Source: Gavia stellata
Taxonomy: Eukaryota > Chordata > Aves > Gaviiformes > Gaviidae
NCBI RefSeq assembly: GCF_030936135.1
Contig: NC_082606.1
Coordinates: 7,806,755-7,870,754 of the forward strand
Direction: 5' to 3'
Length of the DNA: 64,000 bases
Part shown: in pieces, positions 1 to 14,689 of the stretch
Position numbering within the stretch: the stretch's first letter is position 1
Layout: the number at the start of each line of letters is the position of its first letter
The notes under the pieces: generated by a model
Databases searched by the model: none
Seen by the model: only the letters and a program-made list of their open reading frames with translations
Told to the model about the DNA's origin: nothing
Translations under genes and position numbers: made by a program

Positions 1-329
1 CTTCCAATTAAAAAATAGAACAATTAGTGGGACTGCTAGGAATTAATAGAGACATCTGAAGTTTTGCGAGTTACCAGATAACAGTAGAAACTGTTGTTAG
101 AAGCCGTCTTTGCTCCAGATCCCCAGCACTGGAAACAGTTGAATGAAACTTTAAGACCTTAAGGGTCTATACCTTAAAAGTAGAAAAGTGTTTACGAAGA
201 CCACAGAAACAAAAATTAAAGGTCTTTAGGTGCTATGAGATGTGGGTGGGGTCTCATGGGGTTTAGAAACCTAAACTGCAAATCTGAATGTAAATATTTT
301 GGTCTCTTGTCATTATTTGTGGTTTTTAG
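1..329 (+). other. TARS3: TARS3 intron (left edge)
   Basis: This is the 3' part of an intron that begins outside the window. It ends in a pyrimidine-rich tract and an AG acceptor at 328-329. I see no other feature in it. Confidence 0.8.
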
Positions 330-3300
330 TCAAGTGTTGGCTTCAAATGCAGTTATAGCCAAAGTGAATGGTGAATTGTGGGACCTGGATCGTCCACTGG
401 AGGGAGATTGTACTCTGGAGCTGCTCATGTTTGATAATGAAGAAGCAAAAGCTGTGAGTAAACACTCACTGGTTTCTACTCGATTAAAGGAACTAATGAC
501 ATGAAATTGATTGGAGCATTATGCTTTTAAAATCTTGAACTAAAAAAAAGAAAATCCCCCATACTATTCAAGTAATGTATTTGTCATGATTTGATAAAGA
601 TGATTAGATGCGAAGTACCTGTAATCTATAGGTGAATAAAATATTGGTGTTCTTTTCTTCCTTTCTCTGTTACATAAACAGGTTATTTCTCAAATGAGAT
701 TGTACAGAATGTTTTGATTTGTGTGCGAACTTGAAATAATTTGATGTGTTGTAAGACAAGTGTTCTATGGTTTGACTCAGTGCATTTGAAGATCAGACCC
801 TGAAAGCAACAGTGAGGCTGTCTCACAGTTTTCTAAAAATTGTCCAATATCAGATTTGAGTCACAAATAAAATCTACACCTCCTTGTACTGACACTGTTT
901 ATAATAAACTTAAGTAGGCATATCTTGGTCAGTTAAACTATTAATATACTTTGCAACACACCCAAGATTATTTTTTTTAATGGGATTCAGTCTCAAGCCT
1001 ATGTTTATCTTTATGCACTAGAACTAGACTACATTTTTTCAAAGAATTATTCACGTGAAGCTTGCTTGAGGCATTTCAGGAGCCTGTAAAGGCCTTATCT
1101 TGTAGCAGTAGCTATTAAGTGGTCTGAATTAATAGGGACTTAGAACATAAGACTGATATTGATCTACTGGGTTGTTGACTCCCCTCTTCTGACATTTCAG
1201 TTGATGTGGTTTACAGTCCTATTAACAAATGTACTGTATGTGAACGAAGTTAACTGAATTGGCTATGTCGCTTTAGGTGCGGTTAGTACTGCATAGACTT
1301 ATAACTGACCGGAAACTAATTTATAAATGAACCAAGGTACAGTAAGTACTAAGGTGACTGAATTGTGCAGAGGTATAATCATCTTTCAGACTGAAGTAAG
1401 GTGGGGATTTATTGCTACATCTGCCATTATATTAATCATTTAGCATACTTCAAAATGAGAACAGAAAATTGTTACACTTCTCACAGAATTTAAACAACAT
1501 TCATTCCAGTGTATTTACCAACTGCAGATACACCTCTGTTTTGTTTTCTCTTTTTAGTTACACAATGGCAATGACCCCATGACTTGCTCACCTGATTTTA
1601 TTTGCAGGTTTATTGGCATTCAAGTGCTCATATTCTTGGAGAAGCCATGGAAGGTTATTTTGGGGGCTGCTTATGCTATGGACCACCAATTGAGAATGGA
1701 TTTTATTATGACATGTACATTGAAGATAGGTAAAATTTCAGTGTCTTAGAACTTTAATACTCTGTATTGAAGCTCAGTACTAGAATTATTTTTGCTCAGT
1801 CATCTTTCTGCATGTTAAAAGTAAAATAATGTGTATCTAGTATGGTTTAAAACTGACAGGTTAGTCTTCTTCATGGTATGGGTCTGTGTATACATATATG
1901 TTGAGTGTGTGTGTATATTTAAATTCAAGAGCAGTGTTCAGACACCTGCTCCTTAAGACTTGCAGTTGTTGACTGTTCTGTGAAAAAATGTAAAGCAGTT
2001 GAGTAAAACTTTGTGAAATTCCTGGGAGATATAGGAGACAGTTTCCTTGAAGAATCAGGGGAGTTTGGTTTCAAAGTGCCATAGTCACTTGTAGAAATGG
2101 CACGTATGCATGTAACTCGTATAGGTGTTTACTACTTTTCTAATCCTTGTGCGCAGCTTTACAATTCTGTTTTTTCCTTGTTTATCTTTCTGTAGTCAGG
2201 GAGAATACCAAATCTGCATCAGCTGATAAACTAGCTCTTGCAGCTGGTTTGAGCCTTTTTTCTTTTTTTTTCTTTTTTCTTAAATCATATATATTTTGAG
2301 CTACAGATCTTCCAGACATTTAAACATGTCAAAGACTGTTCTAGAAGTGATTGCAGTGGGTTTGTTCAGGGTGATAGCATTTGTGTTTCTGAGTTTAGTG
2401 TCTGAAAGTACAGTAGATTGTAAGAAACTAAGAAAATACTGTGACAAATCACAACAACACATCCCATATTTTTCAAAATAGACCACTAGAAAGTGATCAC
2501 TTAATTAATTTGCTATTCACATTTTTTTATATTTCTTTTTGCCTGTGTCTATTTGTTTAGAGGTGTATCTAGTACTGAATTCCCACTACTAGAGAACCGC
2601 TGTAAAAATATCATAAAAGAGAAGCAGGCTTTTGAAAGGCTGGAAGTCAAAAAGGAGATCCTGTTAGACATGTTTAAGGTAAATCTTTGGGGTAGCTGTG
2701 ACTCTGGTAAAATGATCTTTTAAAATGTAACTTTTATAAAATACTGCATGTGACTGACTCATCAGAATAGTACCTGTCTAGTAAAACAAAGAAAAAGAAT
2801 AGCATGCTTTTCCCCTTCTTCATATCCCTCTCAAGTGTTCAGGATGTTTTCAGACAATAATAAAAACAACTTTTTACTACACAAAAACACCTCAATGAGA
2901 TGACAAAGAAATCAGTACACAAAAGGCATACATTCATTCTGGCTCATTTGCAGAGACAAGTCAAAAAAGACTTTGTCCTCTAGTCCTCTGTTTTTTATGC
3001 AGTGAATATTACCAGTCTCAGTGTACTGTCTTTTAATTGCCTTTCAAAAGTGCTTTGAGGTGTTCAGGTGGTAATAGCTGTGCTTAAAACATCCTCAGGG
3101 AAATTAAGATATTTTTGTCTCTTTCCCCTCTTGTTTTAGAACCCTTCTGAAAGGATATTGAACTTTTGCTTACATGTATGTGTTCATATGACTTTTTAGT
3201 TGTGAGTGTCTTTTACTGATGCATTTGTGTTATTAATACATAACTTTAAAATAGATTTTTATTAACCATTTTATTGATGTTTCTGACTTTTCATGTTTCT

Positions 3301-6300
3301 CCACACAGTATAACAAGTTTAAGTGTCGTATCCTTAATGAGAAGGTGAACACACCAACTACCACAATATACAGGTAAACAAAATTAAGTTAAAAGGTATT
3401 ATGAAATATTTTATAGTTAGGTATATTTCATTTAAATTGAGAGGACAAGAATTTTTTTTCATTCTAACTTCTGCATACTTGTGTGATTGGGACTTAAGTT
3501 TGCAATTAATATTGCTACTTATGTAAAATCAGATCTTTTCTTTCTCTGCTGGGACAGATTAGGTCTCAATTTGTGGACAAATGGCAAATTCACTTTTCAG
3601 TCATTCCCTCTGTTTTCAATAAATAGATTAAAATAAGTTACCACCTATGACATTGAATTGCTGGATAAGGGGTAAAGCTAACTCTTAGCTCAGTGTGGGG
3701 TGAGGATCCTGTAAACAAAGTTTACGTACAGAACTGTATGAATTGCTGAGTGTGTTACGATGCTCTTGATAGTGGACCAAGTGTGCTGAGTATTTACTGA
3801 GTGAATATTCTGCTTCAGGTAGAAGGCACAATTAGATTTAAGATGCGCTGAATTTGCTGAGTATTGCAAATGCATACTTCTCAGTGTGTTTGAACTTGTC
3901 AAGCATTAACTTGTATGCCATTAGTGACTGTATTTAAAAATGTTGGAGTGTTTTGAAATAAACACTTTTTTTTCTTTTGGTGTATAGATGTGGTCCGCTG
4001 ATTGATCTCTGCAGGGGTCCACATGTGAGACACACTGGAAAAATTAAGGCTCTTAAAATATTTAAGGTAAGTTTAAATTAACTGTGCATTAAAACTTAAA
4101 TCAACTGACCCCTAGTTTAGTTATTTATGTATTTATTTCTCCTGAAGTGATTATGCTAGGGTCCTTTGTATTGTTTTCTTTGCTTACTTTGAAACTAGTC
4201 CTTCATTTCTTTCCCCACTCCCATTGTAGAAGTAAAACTACAGACTTCCATCATTCATCTGCTTCCGAGGTTTACTGATTCTTGACCATCACAATATAGA
4301 ACATCAGTGAAAGTTCACAGCATCTTCATCAGAGTATTAGTGCAGTAACATGCAGGCTTAGACTATAATGAAAAGCACTGCAAAAATAAGCTAGTAGTGA
4401 CTAGATTAGCTATGGAACCAATTATGCCATGCACAATAGAGAAGTGCGGTGCCTAAGCTAATGTGGCAGCACTGTGCTAGTATCTCCAGCCAGCACTGCT
4501 CTTTGTAGTACAGATGTCCTAGTTTGAGTCTGTACTAGCTGTCACGTCTGTGTGCAGGGGGGTGTGTGTGCGCGCGCACTATTCTGCAGTAAATGAACAT
4601 CCAAGATATTTATTGGGTCAGAAAGGAGTATTTTGACCTTGTAAGATGGTATCTTGCAGGTATGGGAGGTAAAGTGGACACTGGCAGATCTGCAAGTGCT
4701 GCTGTTTAAAAATGGCATTGCTCACAGGAAAGCCAGAGACAGTGTTTGCAGATGCCTCTGGTTATGATGTAGTTTTAGTTACTTGCAGATGCTAATTTTG
4801 GTAACCTTATGAGGCTGACCTCATTGGAACATTCATCATAGTTGCTTTTGCTGGCTTCCTAACTGAAGTTTATGGAACTCTGAGTTCCGGGGATTAAATG
4901 CTAGATTGTCAAGCCAGCTAGGATTTAACTGTGAGAGTGAGTTTTATCTTTCATGTTTCCCTACTGCATTATGTTTTGAACGTAAACAAGTGCTGCTTTG
5001 TTCAAAGATATAATATGAGATAATAAAACATGCCATGATGTGAGTTAAAACAAAGTATCTAAGTAGAATAAAAGTATGGCTTGACCAGTCGCTTTTGTTC
5101 ATGTCTTCTGTATTAGTATGCTGATTAAAAGGCAGTGCAAGTATCTTTGTATTATAAACAAATGCTCGATGACTGCATATAATTCTTTCCCCAAGGAAAA
5201 AAAAATCATAACACTTGAATGCATTAGTGTTTATTGCTCCTTTCCCTGAAATAATATAGTATTATCTTAAAGTACGGGTTTTGTACATCAGAATTCCTCT
5301 ACATACTGGGAAGGAAAATCTGACATGGAAACTCTGCAGAGAATCTATGGAATATCCTTTCCTGATAACAAGATGATGAAGGAATGGGAAAAATTCCAGG
5401 AAGAAGCCAGAAACCGGGACCATAGAAAAATTGGGAAGGTACACTGTTTTATGGTTTCCTTCTCTTCTATGCTTCTGTAATTGAATTAATTCTCTTTTCT
5501 TGTTTTTTTTTCCTGTTTTTGGACAGTTTCAGTGGGAGCAGTTCTATGAATTTCTTGGTGTCAGTTATATTTTAAAATTTTAATTCTACAAACGCAGCTT
5601 GTCACATGCATGCAAGTGTTAAAGCTAATGTTGGGAAGAAATAATGAAGTAGTCCCTCAGTTTAGGGAAGTGTATCTTAAACCTTCTAATGTAGGGTCTT
5701 TTCAGATCCTACCTAAAACACTATATGTTTCATAGAAGAAAGAAGTTACTGGAAATTGTATAAATAATGCGGTTTGGTCATTCCTTATTATAGACATAAA
5801 TAAGGTAATAGTTAAGTGTATGTACATGTAGTATTTCAGCAGTTGTTGTGAATATTGTTCATACATTGCTCTACTAGATTTAAATAAACAGATTTAATCT
5901 TGAGTGTAAGTCAGAAGACATTAGATTGACACAGACAAGGATTGTGACCTAATATTGGTCATGTTGGCATGCAGTCTTCTAATTATTGTCACCTTTGCTG
6001 TAGTTTTGTAGAGAAGGTGGAGTTATAGGGAGGGTATTTGAGAGAAGGTAAGAAGTAGCTTTGTGGATGTTTAAAGGCATAATGGGCAGTACAGGTGAAA
6101 GCAGGGAGGCATTTATTTGAAAAACTCACATGTAAGTGAAGGTCAGCATCATAGGCCAAGAGGATGCAGGTATGAACCTCTCACTCCTTACTGGCAGACG
6201 TGAAAGAAGCAACTGTGAAGGGCCTTCTTAAGCAAAGACGAACAACTCAGGTAACTCAGAGGAAGAGCCACCGAGGAATTTACAGAAAACAGTGACAAAG

Positions 6301-9300
6301 GGAAGTAGAAAAATGATCTTTACAGAAGTGTGCATGCTTATTTCTATTAACCCATTAGGACTTGAATATTTCTATAGTATTTGTTTGATGACATCTATGC
6401 CTTTTCAAAACCATATTATCTAGTATCAATCAAACAACTTACCTAGTGTCTATGTGTCTAATATCTATGATACTGAAGAGGCTAAGGTTCTCCATCATCC
6501 AAAAATGTATCAGAGTCACGCTGCTAAGCTTATGTTTTTGAGACAGAATTCTGATAATGACTGGCTCACAAGCTTCAGCCATCAGCCCTCAGATCTGATG
6601 GGTATATGCTTAGTTGCTTTGGTTACTGAAAGTAAGATTGGTTAAGGCTTCAGGATTTTGAGGAAATGTGTATTTACATAGTCACAGAGTCAAATGGAAT
6701 TCCAGTGTCATTACGAACTTCTAAGAGTAAGAATTACAGATAAATTAACTACTGTTGCTGAGAACTTGTAGACTTCTGGAAGTTACCTTGTTGCTGTAAT
6801 ACTTCATTTTTGTGAACAGAGTCTGACATGTGTGAAGTAGTCATTTTCTGCGGTTCTGCAGTTACATCTGAAGCAGTGATACAGCATTCTGTTTTTAATT
6901 TACCTAGGAGCAAGAACTCTTCTTCTTTCATGATTTGAGTCCTGGAAGCTGCTTTTTCCTCCCCAGAGGTGCCTTTCTTTATAACACGCTCGTGGATTTC
7001 ATACGAGTGAGTATACACTAGTGTAACTCCTAACAAGCTTAACATCAGTTGCTGATATTAAGTGATAGGCCATTCATAGCACTGAGCTATCCTCAGAAAG
7101 AGAAACATGTATGTATATAAACATATACCAGATTTTCACTATGATTATACAGATCTAACCTTTTTGAAAATAGGGCAGAGTAAAGCATTGACATGTGCTT
7201 TTTCCAGTCGTGTAAAACCTGCATGTGCAGTAGTCCTTTAGTCTCCCAGTCAATTGCCATCATAAGAACGCAGTTAAAAAGAACCAGGCTTTTGCTTGGC
7301 AAAAGCTCTATGACCTTTTAAATGTTGAATTTGTTTTATAGGAGGAATATCACAAGCGTAATTTTACTGAAGTTGTATCTCCAAACATCTTCAACAGTAA
7401 GCTCTGGGAAGCTTCAGGACACTGGCAGCACTACAGTGAAAATATGTTCTCTTTTGAGATTGAGAAGGAAATTTTTGCCCTTAAACCGATGAATTGTCCA
7501 GGACATTGGTTTGTACTCTCAACTGAAAAACTTCTTATTTTACTATATTTATCCTTTGTGGGGCTGAGAGGAAATAAATGGAGTATCAATACATGTTATG
7601 TATGTTTACAGTAGACTACTAAGCAACTAGTCTGTCCAGATGGCTCCCCTGACAGTGTCCCAAAGCAGACCAAATACAGTTTTTGTAGGAGGATCTTTCA
7701 GTAAGTCTGCACTAAGTGAGCTAGGTTTGTGCATGCTAATACTAGTCTGTACCACTAGTAAATACAAATTATGTTGCATAGAGATAGGCATCAGATGTGT
7801 ACCAAAAGAAGGTACAGATGAACTAGTATTGATTGTTACTCTCACAGTGTTTTTTCTAGGTGGTCTTTAGCAATACATTTTGAGTGCTGCACTTTTTCTG
7901 TTTGCCTGGCTTTTAGGATGCAGATAACCTGAATGAATAAATACTTAAAAATGTGATTGCTATCTGTACTGATCTTGTTTTAGTTTCTGTGTTGTCTTAA
8001 ATCTGCTATAAGAAGGATAAAAGGAAGGTTCCTTCATGTTCCTTCTAGCTTGATGTTTGCCCATCGTCCACGATCCTGGAGGGAAATGCCTCTTAGACTT
8101 GCAGATTTTGGAGTTCTTCACCGAAATGAACTCTCTGGGACTTTAAGTGGCTTGACTCGTGTAAGGCGCTTCCAACAAGATGATGCTCATATCTTTTGCA
8201 CAATAGGACAGGTAAAAAAAACCCAAACCCAAAAAACCCAACAACAACCCTCCCCCCAGCAGTCAACCAAAACAACTCAACCCTTCCCCTCCTGTCCCAG
8301 TGCAAAATATTTCAGCTCCAGCTTATATTGCATTGCTTTGTAGCATAATGCTGCTTTTGATGAGGTTTTTTGATAGGTTTAGGTGCTACCTTTTTAGTCA
8401 TCTGGTATTCCATATTTCTTAACCTTCTCCAATATTGCTTAAGTCAATAGCCTGTTGAATTTAGCTTCTCTGTTACAAGTTTCTCAAATAGCAATGCCAT
8501 AATTTGTGTTACTTATTTTTCTCTTTGAAATTAAAAAATGCTTTTATCAAAAGAAGAAAATTATGTTATTTGAGGGACGTTATTGATTGTGAATTACATA
8601 ATAAGATTTTCTGTATAGGACTTCTCCCTTTAGAAAGATAAACTGGGCAACTAAATCCCAAAAGGTAAAATCTTTTTGCGTCTCCCCCTGCAAAGAAAAA
8701 CGCTGTTGACCGCATTTTGTTTTCCGTAGTAATGCTGACTGAATACTTTATTTTGTCAGTAATGCCATAGATTTTAGTGGAGCTATGTGAATAAATTGAT
8801 GTACCCTCGTCAAGTATGACTCATGCAATTTGGTTCTGAAAGCCCAGGCTTAACAAGAACATTACTTTTCTTTCTAGGCTTTGAAGCCACAAGACCTCAG
8901 TTCTCTCTTCACTCATTACCTAGATTTGGGTTTGTAGGATGTATTTTTCATGTGATTTTTAATTTTTTATTTAATGGACTCTTATATTCTGGTTATGAGG
9001 AATTCAGTAAATCCAATTACATTTTTATGTAAGTAAATTTTAACTAATACATGTTGTTTACGTTTAAGATTGAAGAAGAAATTGAGGGCTGTCTTGATTT
9101 CTTGAAGTCAGTGTATGCTGTCTTTGGTTTTACCTTTCAACTATATCTTTCTACAAGACCAGAAAATTATCTAGGAGAGCTAGAGATCTGGGATCATGCA
9201 GAAAAGGTAATTCATTTAAAAGCAAACAAACAAGCAAAACCCTTAATATTTGTATTTGCAGAGGTGGATATTTAACTAAATTCTTTCACGTTGAATAGTG

Positions 9301-12300
9301 AAATTAGTGAAATTGCTTAAATCAGATGCTAAATATTGTCCCTAGTGGAAATGCTTGTTGAAGAATGTCACATTAAATGTGAAGTTTCTGTATAAAATGA
9401 GAACTTTCTGATTCTTACTTAGCCCCTTATCTTGAACTGATTTGATTTTTATTAATTTTTTTTCTGATTAATCACAACACTTGTACAAGGAATTACTCTT
9501 TATTTCAAGATTATTTATCATAAATGACTAAATGCTTGAACAGTACGAGTTGTGCTGCCTGTTGACTCCCTTTGTATTTCAAAGGCAAATGCTTTGACTT
9601 ACAGTAATGAAAGGCCCTGCTATGTCTTTATTAATCATGCTCTCATTTTTATGATTAGCAACTTCAAAACAGCTTGAATAACTTTGGAGAGCAATGGAAT
9701 TTGAATCCAGGAGATGGAGCATTTTATGGTCCTAAGGTTAGTGAATCGGCATTTTATACAACTTTGGGATGGACAAGAATACAGACACAATGCAGGCAAA
9801 CTAATAACTGTTATTTTGCTTCACAGATCGATATTAAAATCAAAGATGCTATTGGCAGGTACCATCAATGTGCTACTATACAACTTGACTTCCAACTACC
9901 CATTCGATTTAATCTTACTTATGTTGGGTGAGTGGTTAAGCTAAATATCTTCCTCTCTTAAATGAAATAATTTTTTAAAAAATTGGTTACTTTCATTATC
10001 TGTAATTCCCATTAAACTGAGATGTATCAATGCTCTGTTGCTCACTTAACAAATGATTAGCCTGTGTATCAGTAGCCTGGTTAGAAGGGGAAACATCCCC
10101 GGTGAGTAGAGGACCGAGTCACAAACTTGAAGATACTTCCTCAATGTGATGATAGCTCACTTTAATTGTAAGTGCTACTGTTTGCAGGAAAATTTAATGA
10201 TCTGTCTTGTCTGCCAGTTCTGAAGACAACTGATGGTGTATAATGCTAAAGAAAACTCAGCTGAGTCAGTTTTCACTTTCAGCCTCGTCACTGTGTCTCC
10301 TTTGAAGACATTGCATACCAATTCAGACATGTCTTAAGGAGCTAGTATGTTTGTAATAAGTACTTTGTTCTTCTTATCACACAAAGTTAGTTAACTTTGA
10401 ACATAAACCAAATGCAAACAATTTTTAATGAAAATAGTACTTTGGCTTCCATCTAGGAAGAGGGATATTTATCCACTGAGTGAATTAATCTTAGTACTGT
10501 GTTGACTTGAACATATTTGTTGGGTTGTTTTTTTGTTGTGTTTGTTTTTGCATATTATAAAGAGTTTGGGGAAGACAGAATAAGAATCGTTATTTTTTTA
10601 GTCCTGCTGCATGTTCTACAGTAGATGTCATAGCTCCTTGGTAGGTGATAATACTGTTACGAACAGCAGATGGCTTTTTTTTAATCCCAGGATTGTAATT
10701 TAAGGAAAGAAATGAACAGTAAGGGCAGAAGATCCTGTGCAACACAATAAAAGCAAGACACAGCAGAAAAGAAAGAGTGAGGAAGAACATAAAATATTAA
10801 AGTGTACAGAAATGGAGCTGAGTCAGTCGAGTGTCTTTTCAAACTTAGGAGTTTGTGCCTATGCCAGTAACTACAGGCATGATTATTTTAAGTCACTATA
10901 ATTATTCAGTATTCCTTTAAAAGCCCAGGTGACATGAAGAAAGTACATTTTTATTAAAACCAGTAGATTTTGCCTAAGTATAAGTAACTACATTTTGTCT
11001 TTCCATGAAAAGTAGAATAAAAAATATTAGTAGGATTATCTGTGTGTGCTAAGAGAATTTTTTTTTTTAAATTTTGCTTACTCTTTTTCAGTAAGGATGG
11101 CGATGATAAGAAAAGGCCAGTGATTATTCACAGAGCTATTTTGGGATCTGTGGAGAGAATGATAGCTATTCTAGCAGAAAATTATGGAGGAAAATGGTAT
11201 GTAGCACAAATTCAGTTCTAAGAACTGCTTAACAATGTAGGAAATATAGATCCTCCCTAATGTCCCATATATTACAATGCAAAACAATATCACTAGAATT
11301 TTCTCAAAATTAGTAGGTAAGATTATAAGAAAAGAAGTCTAATTTTATGGTCTTGAGTTGTATGCTATCCTTTTATTAATAGTTCATTATTAGAAATTCA
11401 ATTTCATGAGATTGCAGGAAAAATTGTACAATAAAGCAGAAATAAGAATTGTAATTGAATGTATATGTGCTGCATTATTGTTGTTCCTTTTTTCTTAAAA
11501 ATCATGCTTTTGTACTGGAAAGATGTTAGACATATGTAAAGCAATTATTTATACAGACATGAATTAGTCCTAATATGTGAAATATTTTTTTAACTTGTAA
11601 GATGTATTGTTTCATCTTGAATAAGCTCTGAAGATACTTCTTCATTAATGTATTTAAAGTATTAAGGAGGAGTTAATTCTTACTTTCAGCCACCCAGCTG
11701 TCTGACTGTCCACGTTTCATTATAAAGTTATAAATAAAAGTGAAAATTATGTGGAAAAAAAAATTGTTTAAAATTGTGAAGTTAGCTAGGCAGTGAATAG
11801 AAGATCAAAGTTCTGCGTATGTCGCTTTACTGGAATCTATCTATTTGCTATTTTATGTGAACTTGAAAAGAGGAAGATAACATGTTGTCCAACATCCTTA
11901 GCTAACATAAATATTTTTATAAAGTAAAGAAATTATTATTGGGGAATATGACTATGGATATGAATGCAAATGTAAAATGTGCATTTATGTCGTATTTTTC
12001 TTGTCCTGTTTGCCAGGCCATTCTGGCTGTCTCCACGGCAGGTCATGGTTGTGCCTGTGGGACCTACTTCTGAAGAGTATGCCCGACAGGTGAGAGTAGC
12101 GCCTTCCTTTTTATAGTAGCAAGCAATTTTGATAGCTCCTTAAGTACTTGTCCTAGAACAAAGAATGAATGCTTTAATGATTTTGGAGACATATTTGGGA
12201 GGAGATGTGAATTTTTCCATGTAGTTTAAAATTTGGATAAGCCTGAGAAAGGGATATGTAACTTTAAGTGGTTTTGGTTCTGTTACTGTGTACATACTTC

Positions 12301-13199
12301 AGTAATTATTAAAGGGAAAAACATTCTGGATGACAAACCTTATATACAAGCTAATGTTTCATTACAGAAGTATCTGCGAAAAGTAGGGGCAGAGCTGGTC
12401 TCTTCCATTTCCCAGCATGTATACTCTTGACTACATTACATTTGATCATGGTTGGTTTTACCCCTCTCCCCTGCTTTTCTTTTGATGCAAGCAGAAGTGG
12501 TTTTGTTCCTTCTCCTCTTTCTCCTGTCTCAGACTGAGGAAACATTTTTGACATTCAGCAGTGTAGCTGTCTGAGGAGATCAGCAAATATTTGGTATGGA
12601 TGTTACCTTGTATTGTCTTCCAACTGGAGTCCTGCTAAGCCCTTAAGTGTGTCTGCAGTTTTCTTCAAATAGCTTGATTGACTTCATTACAATGATTCAC
12701 AAGAGTAAAATTGTGCACATACATGAATTAATTATTGGAAGACATCAGGGATTATAGCATGTACAAATTTATGTTGTAAATATACACTGTAATATAAAGT
12801 GAGACTTTTTTTTTTTAGGTTTGCAGCGAATTTTTTGGAGCAGGATTTATGTCAGATGTGGATCTAGATCAAAGTTGCACATTAAACAAGAAAATTAGAA
12901 ATGCACAGCTGGCCCAGTATAACTTTATCTTAGGTAATTGCAGCATCTTACGTTTCTGAATATCATTTAAGTTTTAATGTTGGGCAGAGAGTTTCTCTAG
13001 ACTCTCATTTTGTAATGTAGGTAGTAAATTTAATATTGTATGTCTTGCAGTGGTTGGAGAAAAGGAGAAAGCAAATAATGCTGTCAACGTGCGAACAAGA
13101 GACAACAAAGTCCATGGAGAGATTTCAGTATCTGCTGCTATTGAAAAACTCAAGAAATTTAAGAGTTCACATATTCCAAATGCAGAAGAAGAATTCTGA
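330..13199 (+). CDS. TARS3: Threonyl-tRNA synthetase 3, cytoplasmic (3' part, 16 exons)
   Basis: Charges tRNA-Thr with threonine in the cytoplasm. Coding exons: 330-453, 1608-1729, 2561-2678, 3309-3373, 3988-4066, 5292-5438, 6908-7006, 7342-7508, 8049-8211, 9069-9206, 9659-9736, 9827-9927, 11092-11196, 12017-12089, 12819-12933, 13051-13199. All introns are GT-AG and phases agree, giving one base of a split Ser codon, 613 further residues and a TGA stop. Domains in order: end of the TGS region; editing domain with HSSAH and CRGPH (the HxxxH and CxxxH catalytic pairs); class II core with MNCPGH (zinc Cys), the motif 2 block [10 protein letters not shown] (zinc His), [13 protein letters not shown] (zinc His and motif 3); anticodon-binding domain from about 12017. 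The C-terminus [11 protein letters not shown]...NAEEEF resembles human TARSL2 (TARS3) more than TARS1, from memory. The N-terminal extension and start codon are outside the window. TM2D3 follows in the same direction, as in human 15q26.3. Confidence 0.96.
4562..4579. repeat. Alternating GT/CG dinucleotide run in a TARS3 intron
   Basis: Eighteen bases alternate strictly between purine and pyrimidine (TG steps followed by CG steps). It is a short simple repeat of Z-DNA-prone type, with no other evident role. Confidence 0.6.
8212..8290. repeat. A/C-rich low-complexity stretch after a TARS3 splice donor
   Basis: Directly after the exon ending at 8211 the intron consists almost only of A and C, with loosely repeated AACCC-like units. 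The open frame that continues through it from the exon is an artefact of this composition; the frame resumes in the exon at 9069. Confidence 0.6.
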
Positions 13200-14640
13200 T
13201 GTTGCTGTTAGGAAAAAAAATTATTAGCTGCCCTTGTGAAACGGTGTTTCTTTCCTCCTGTACAGCAGTAATGCTCATCTGAGAGAATTTTCAGTTAACG
13301 GATGCACAAAATAAGCAAATGTAGCAATGTTGGTGCTCCAGGAATAGCATGAGAGATGCAACTGCCAACTCGTTTGGCAATCCTCTGAGATTCCAATCTG
13401 TGTGAGTTGCGGAATGCTTATTTAAAAAGTTCTACACCTCTGCTAAAATACGTTGGGTTTGCTGTGGAAATAAATCGGGGCTGCACAAAAGTCAAGAAAC
13501 AGGAGGCTGTGAAGTGTACTGGCGGCTGCAGTGGTTGCTGAGCTACCTCAGTCACGTAGCAGCTGAACAACTGATGTGACCTGGAATCCAAAGCTTGGCA
13601 GTTGGTCGGTGCATCAGGAGCATTTTGGTATGCTTTTTTCTAACTCCAGGTTATGTCAATTTGATTTTTTTTTTTTTCTTGGTGGGGTGGGGGGTAATAG
13701 CTTGACGCTTTCTGAATTTATGTTCACAGGCTACAAATACAGATTTGGAAAACTCAGTGAAATGAGGCGCTGATTGAGTTGGTGTGATAATTGGTTGCTG
13801 TAAAGGTGATTGCCAAGAATGAAGTTGAATTACTCACCACATCTGTGTGTGAAAGTGTTTTATTTTTTCCTGTGTTGGCTGTTGATTTGGCTTTCTTCTA
13901 AAAGAAACAAACCTTTGAAAAAACTTTGTGTAATTTATTGCTGTATTTGGGATACTGAGAATGCTGAAAAGGTGCGGATGACAATTTTCATTTTAAAACA
14001 CAGCCTCTTTGGAATTTAAATTGGCCATATTTATCTGACTTGTTTATGTTTATAAATTATTTCAAAGTTACTGTTGCAGGCAATTGAGTTGGATTTTTTT
14101 GAGATGAATTTTTTACTGTGTTTTTCCCTTTTTTATAGGCTGTTTTTTATTTACAAGACTTAGATAGCATTCAGTGTTAGCTAAGCTATATGACTGTAGT
14201 TGTTGTGTTTTAATATCACTGAAAGGAAGCAGAAAATACTATTTAGTGCATAAATGTTACACAAATACAAAGCTAGTGTTTTCCTTCTGCCTGACACTTG
14301 TACAGATTTGTATTCAATAGGCCTCTTCTTGGTTTTGTCTTAGTTGGGTTTTGTGTATCAGTTTTTACTAACTGATTATCCCCTGCTTTTAAAAGAAAAG
14401 AAGAAAAAAAGAAAAAGTTGAAGGAATAAGTGCTGAGAAAGCTTTCTCTTCCACTTTATGGAATTTACATGGGCTGTGGAGGGTGACTTTAAAGCATATT
14501 CATTATTAATAATACATTTATATATAAATATATCATACTTTAATGGGCTACAGTTTACATGATAGACATGAAATGTATTCAGACTGCAGAATTAAAGCTT
14601 CTGGGCTTTTTTTACAGATAATTTCTAGGTTTTGCAACTA
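13200..14640 (+). other. TARS3: TARS3 3' UTR and AT-rich downstream sequence
   Basis: After the TGA at 13197-13199 there is no credible coding sequence. An AATAAA polyadenylation hexamer lies at 13469-13474, so a short 3' UTR of roughly 300 bases is the simplest reading. Longer forms cannot be excluded because the following sequence is T-rich and looks like ordinary UTR or intergenic DNA. Small open frames here have no recognisable protein content. Confidence 0.55.
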
Positions 14641-14689
14641 TAAGACTAACTTGTTAAATGGAGAAACACGGAGAGGGCAGGAGCGGCCC

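Noticed and set aside
6749-7045. A 98-codon minus-strand open frame
   Set aside because: It overlaps the TARS3 exon at 6908-7006 on the opposite strand and is explained as its shadow.
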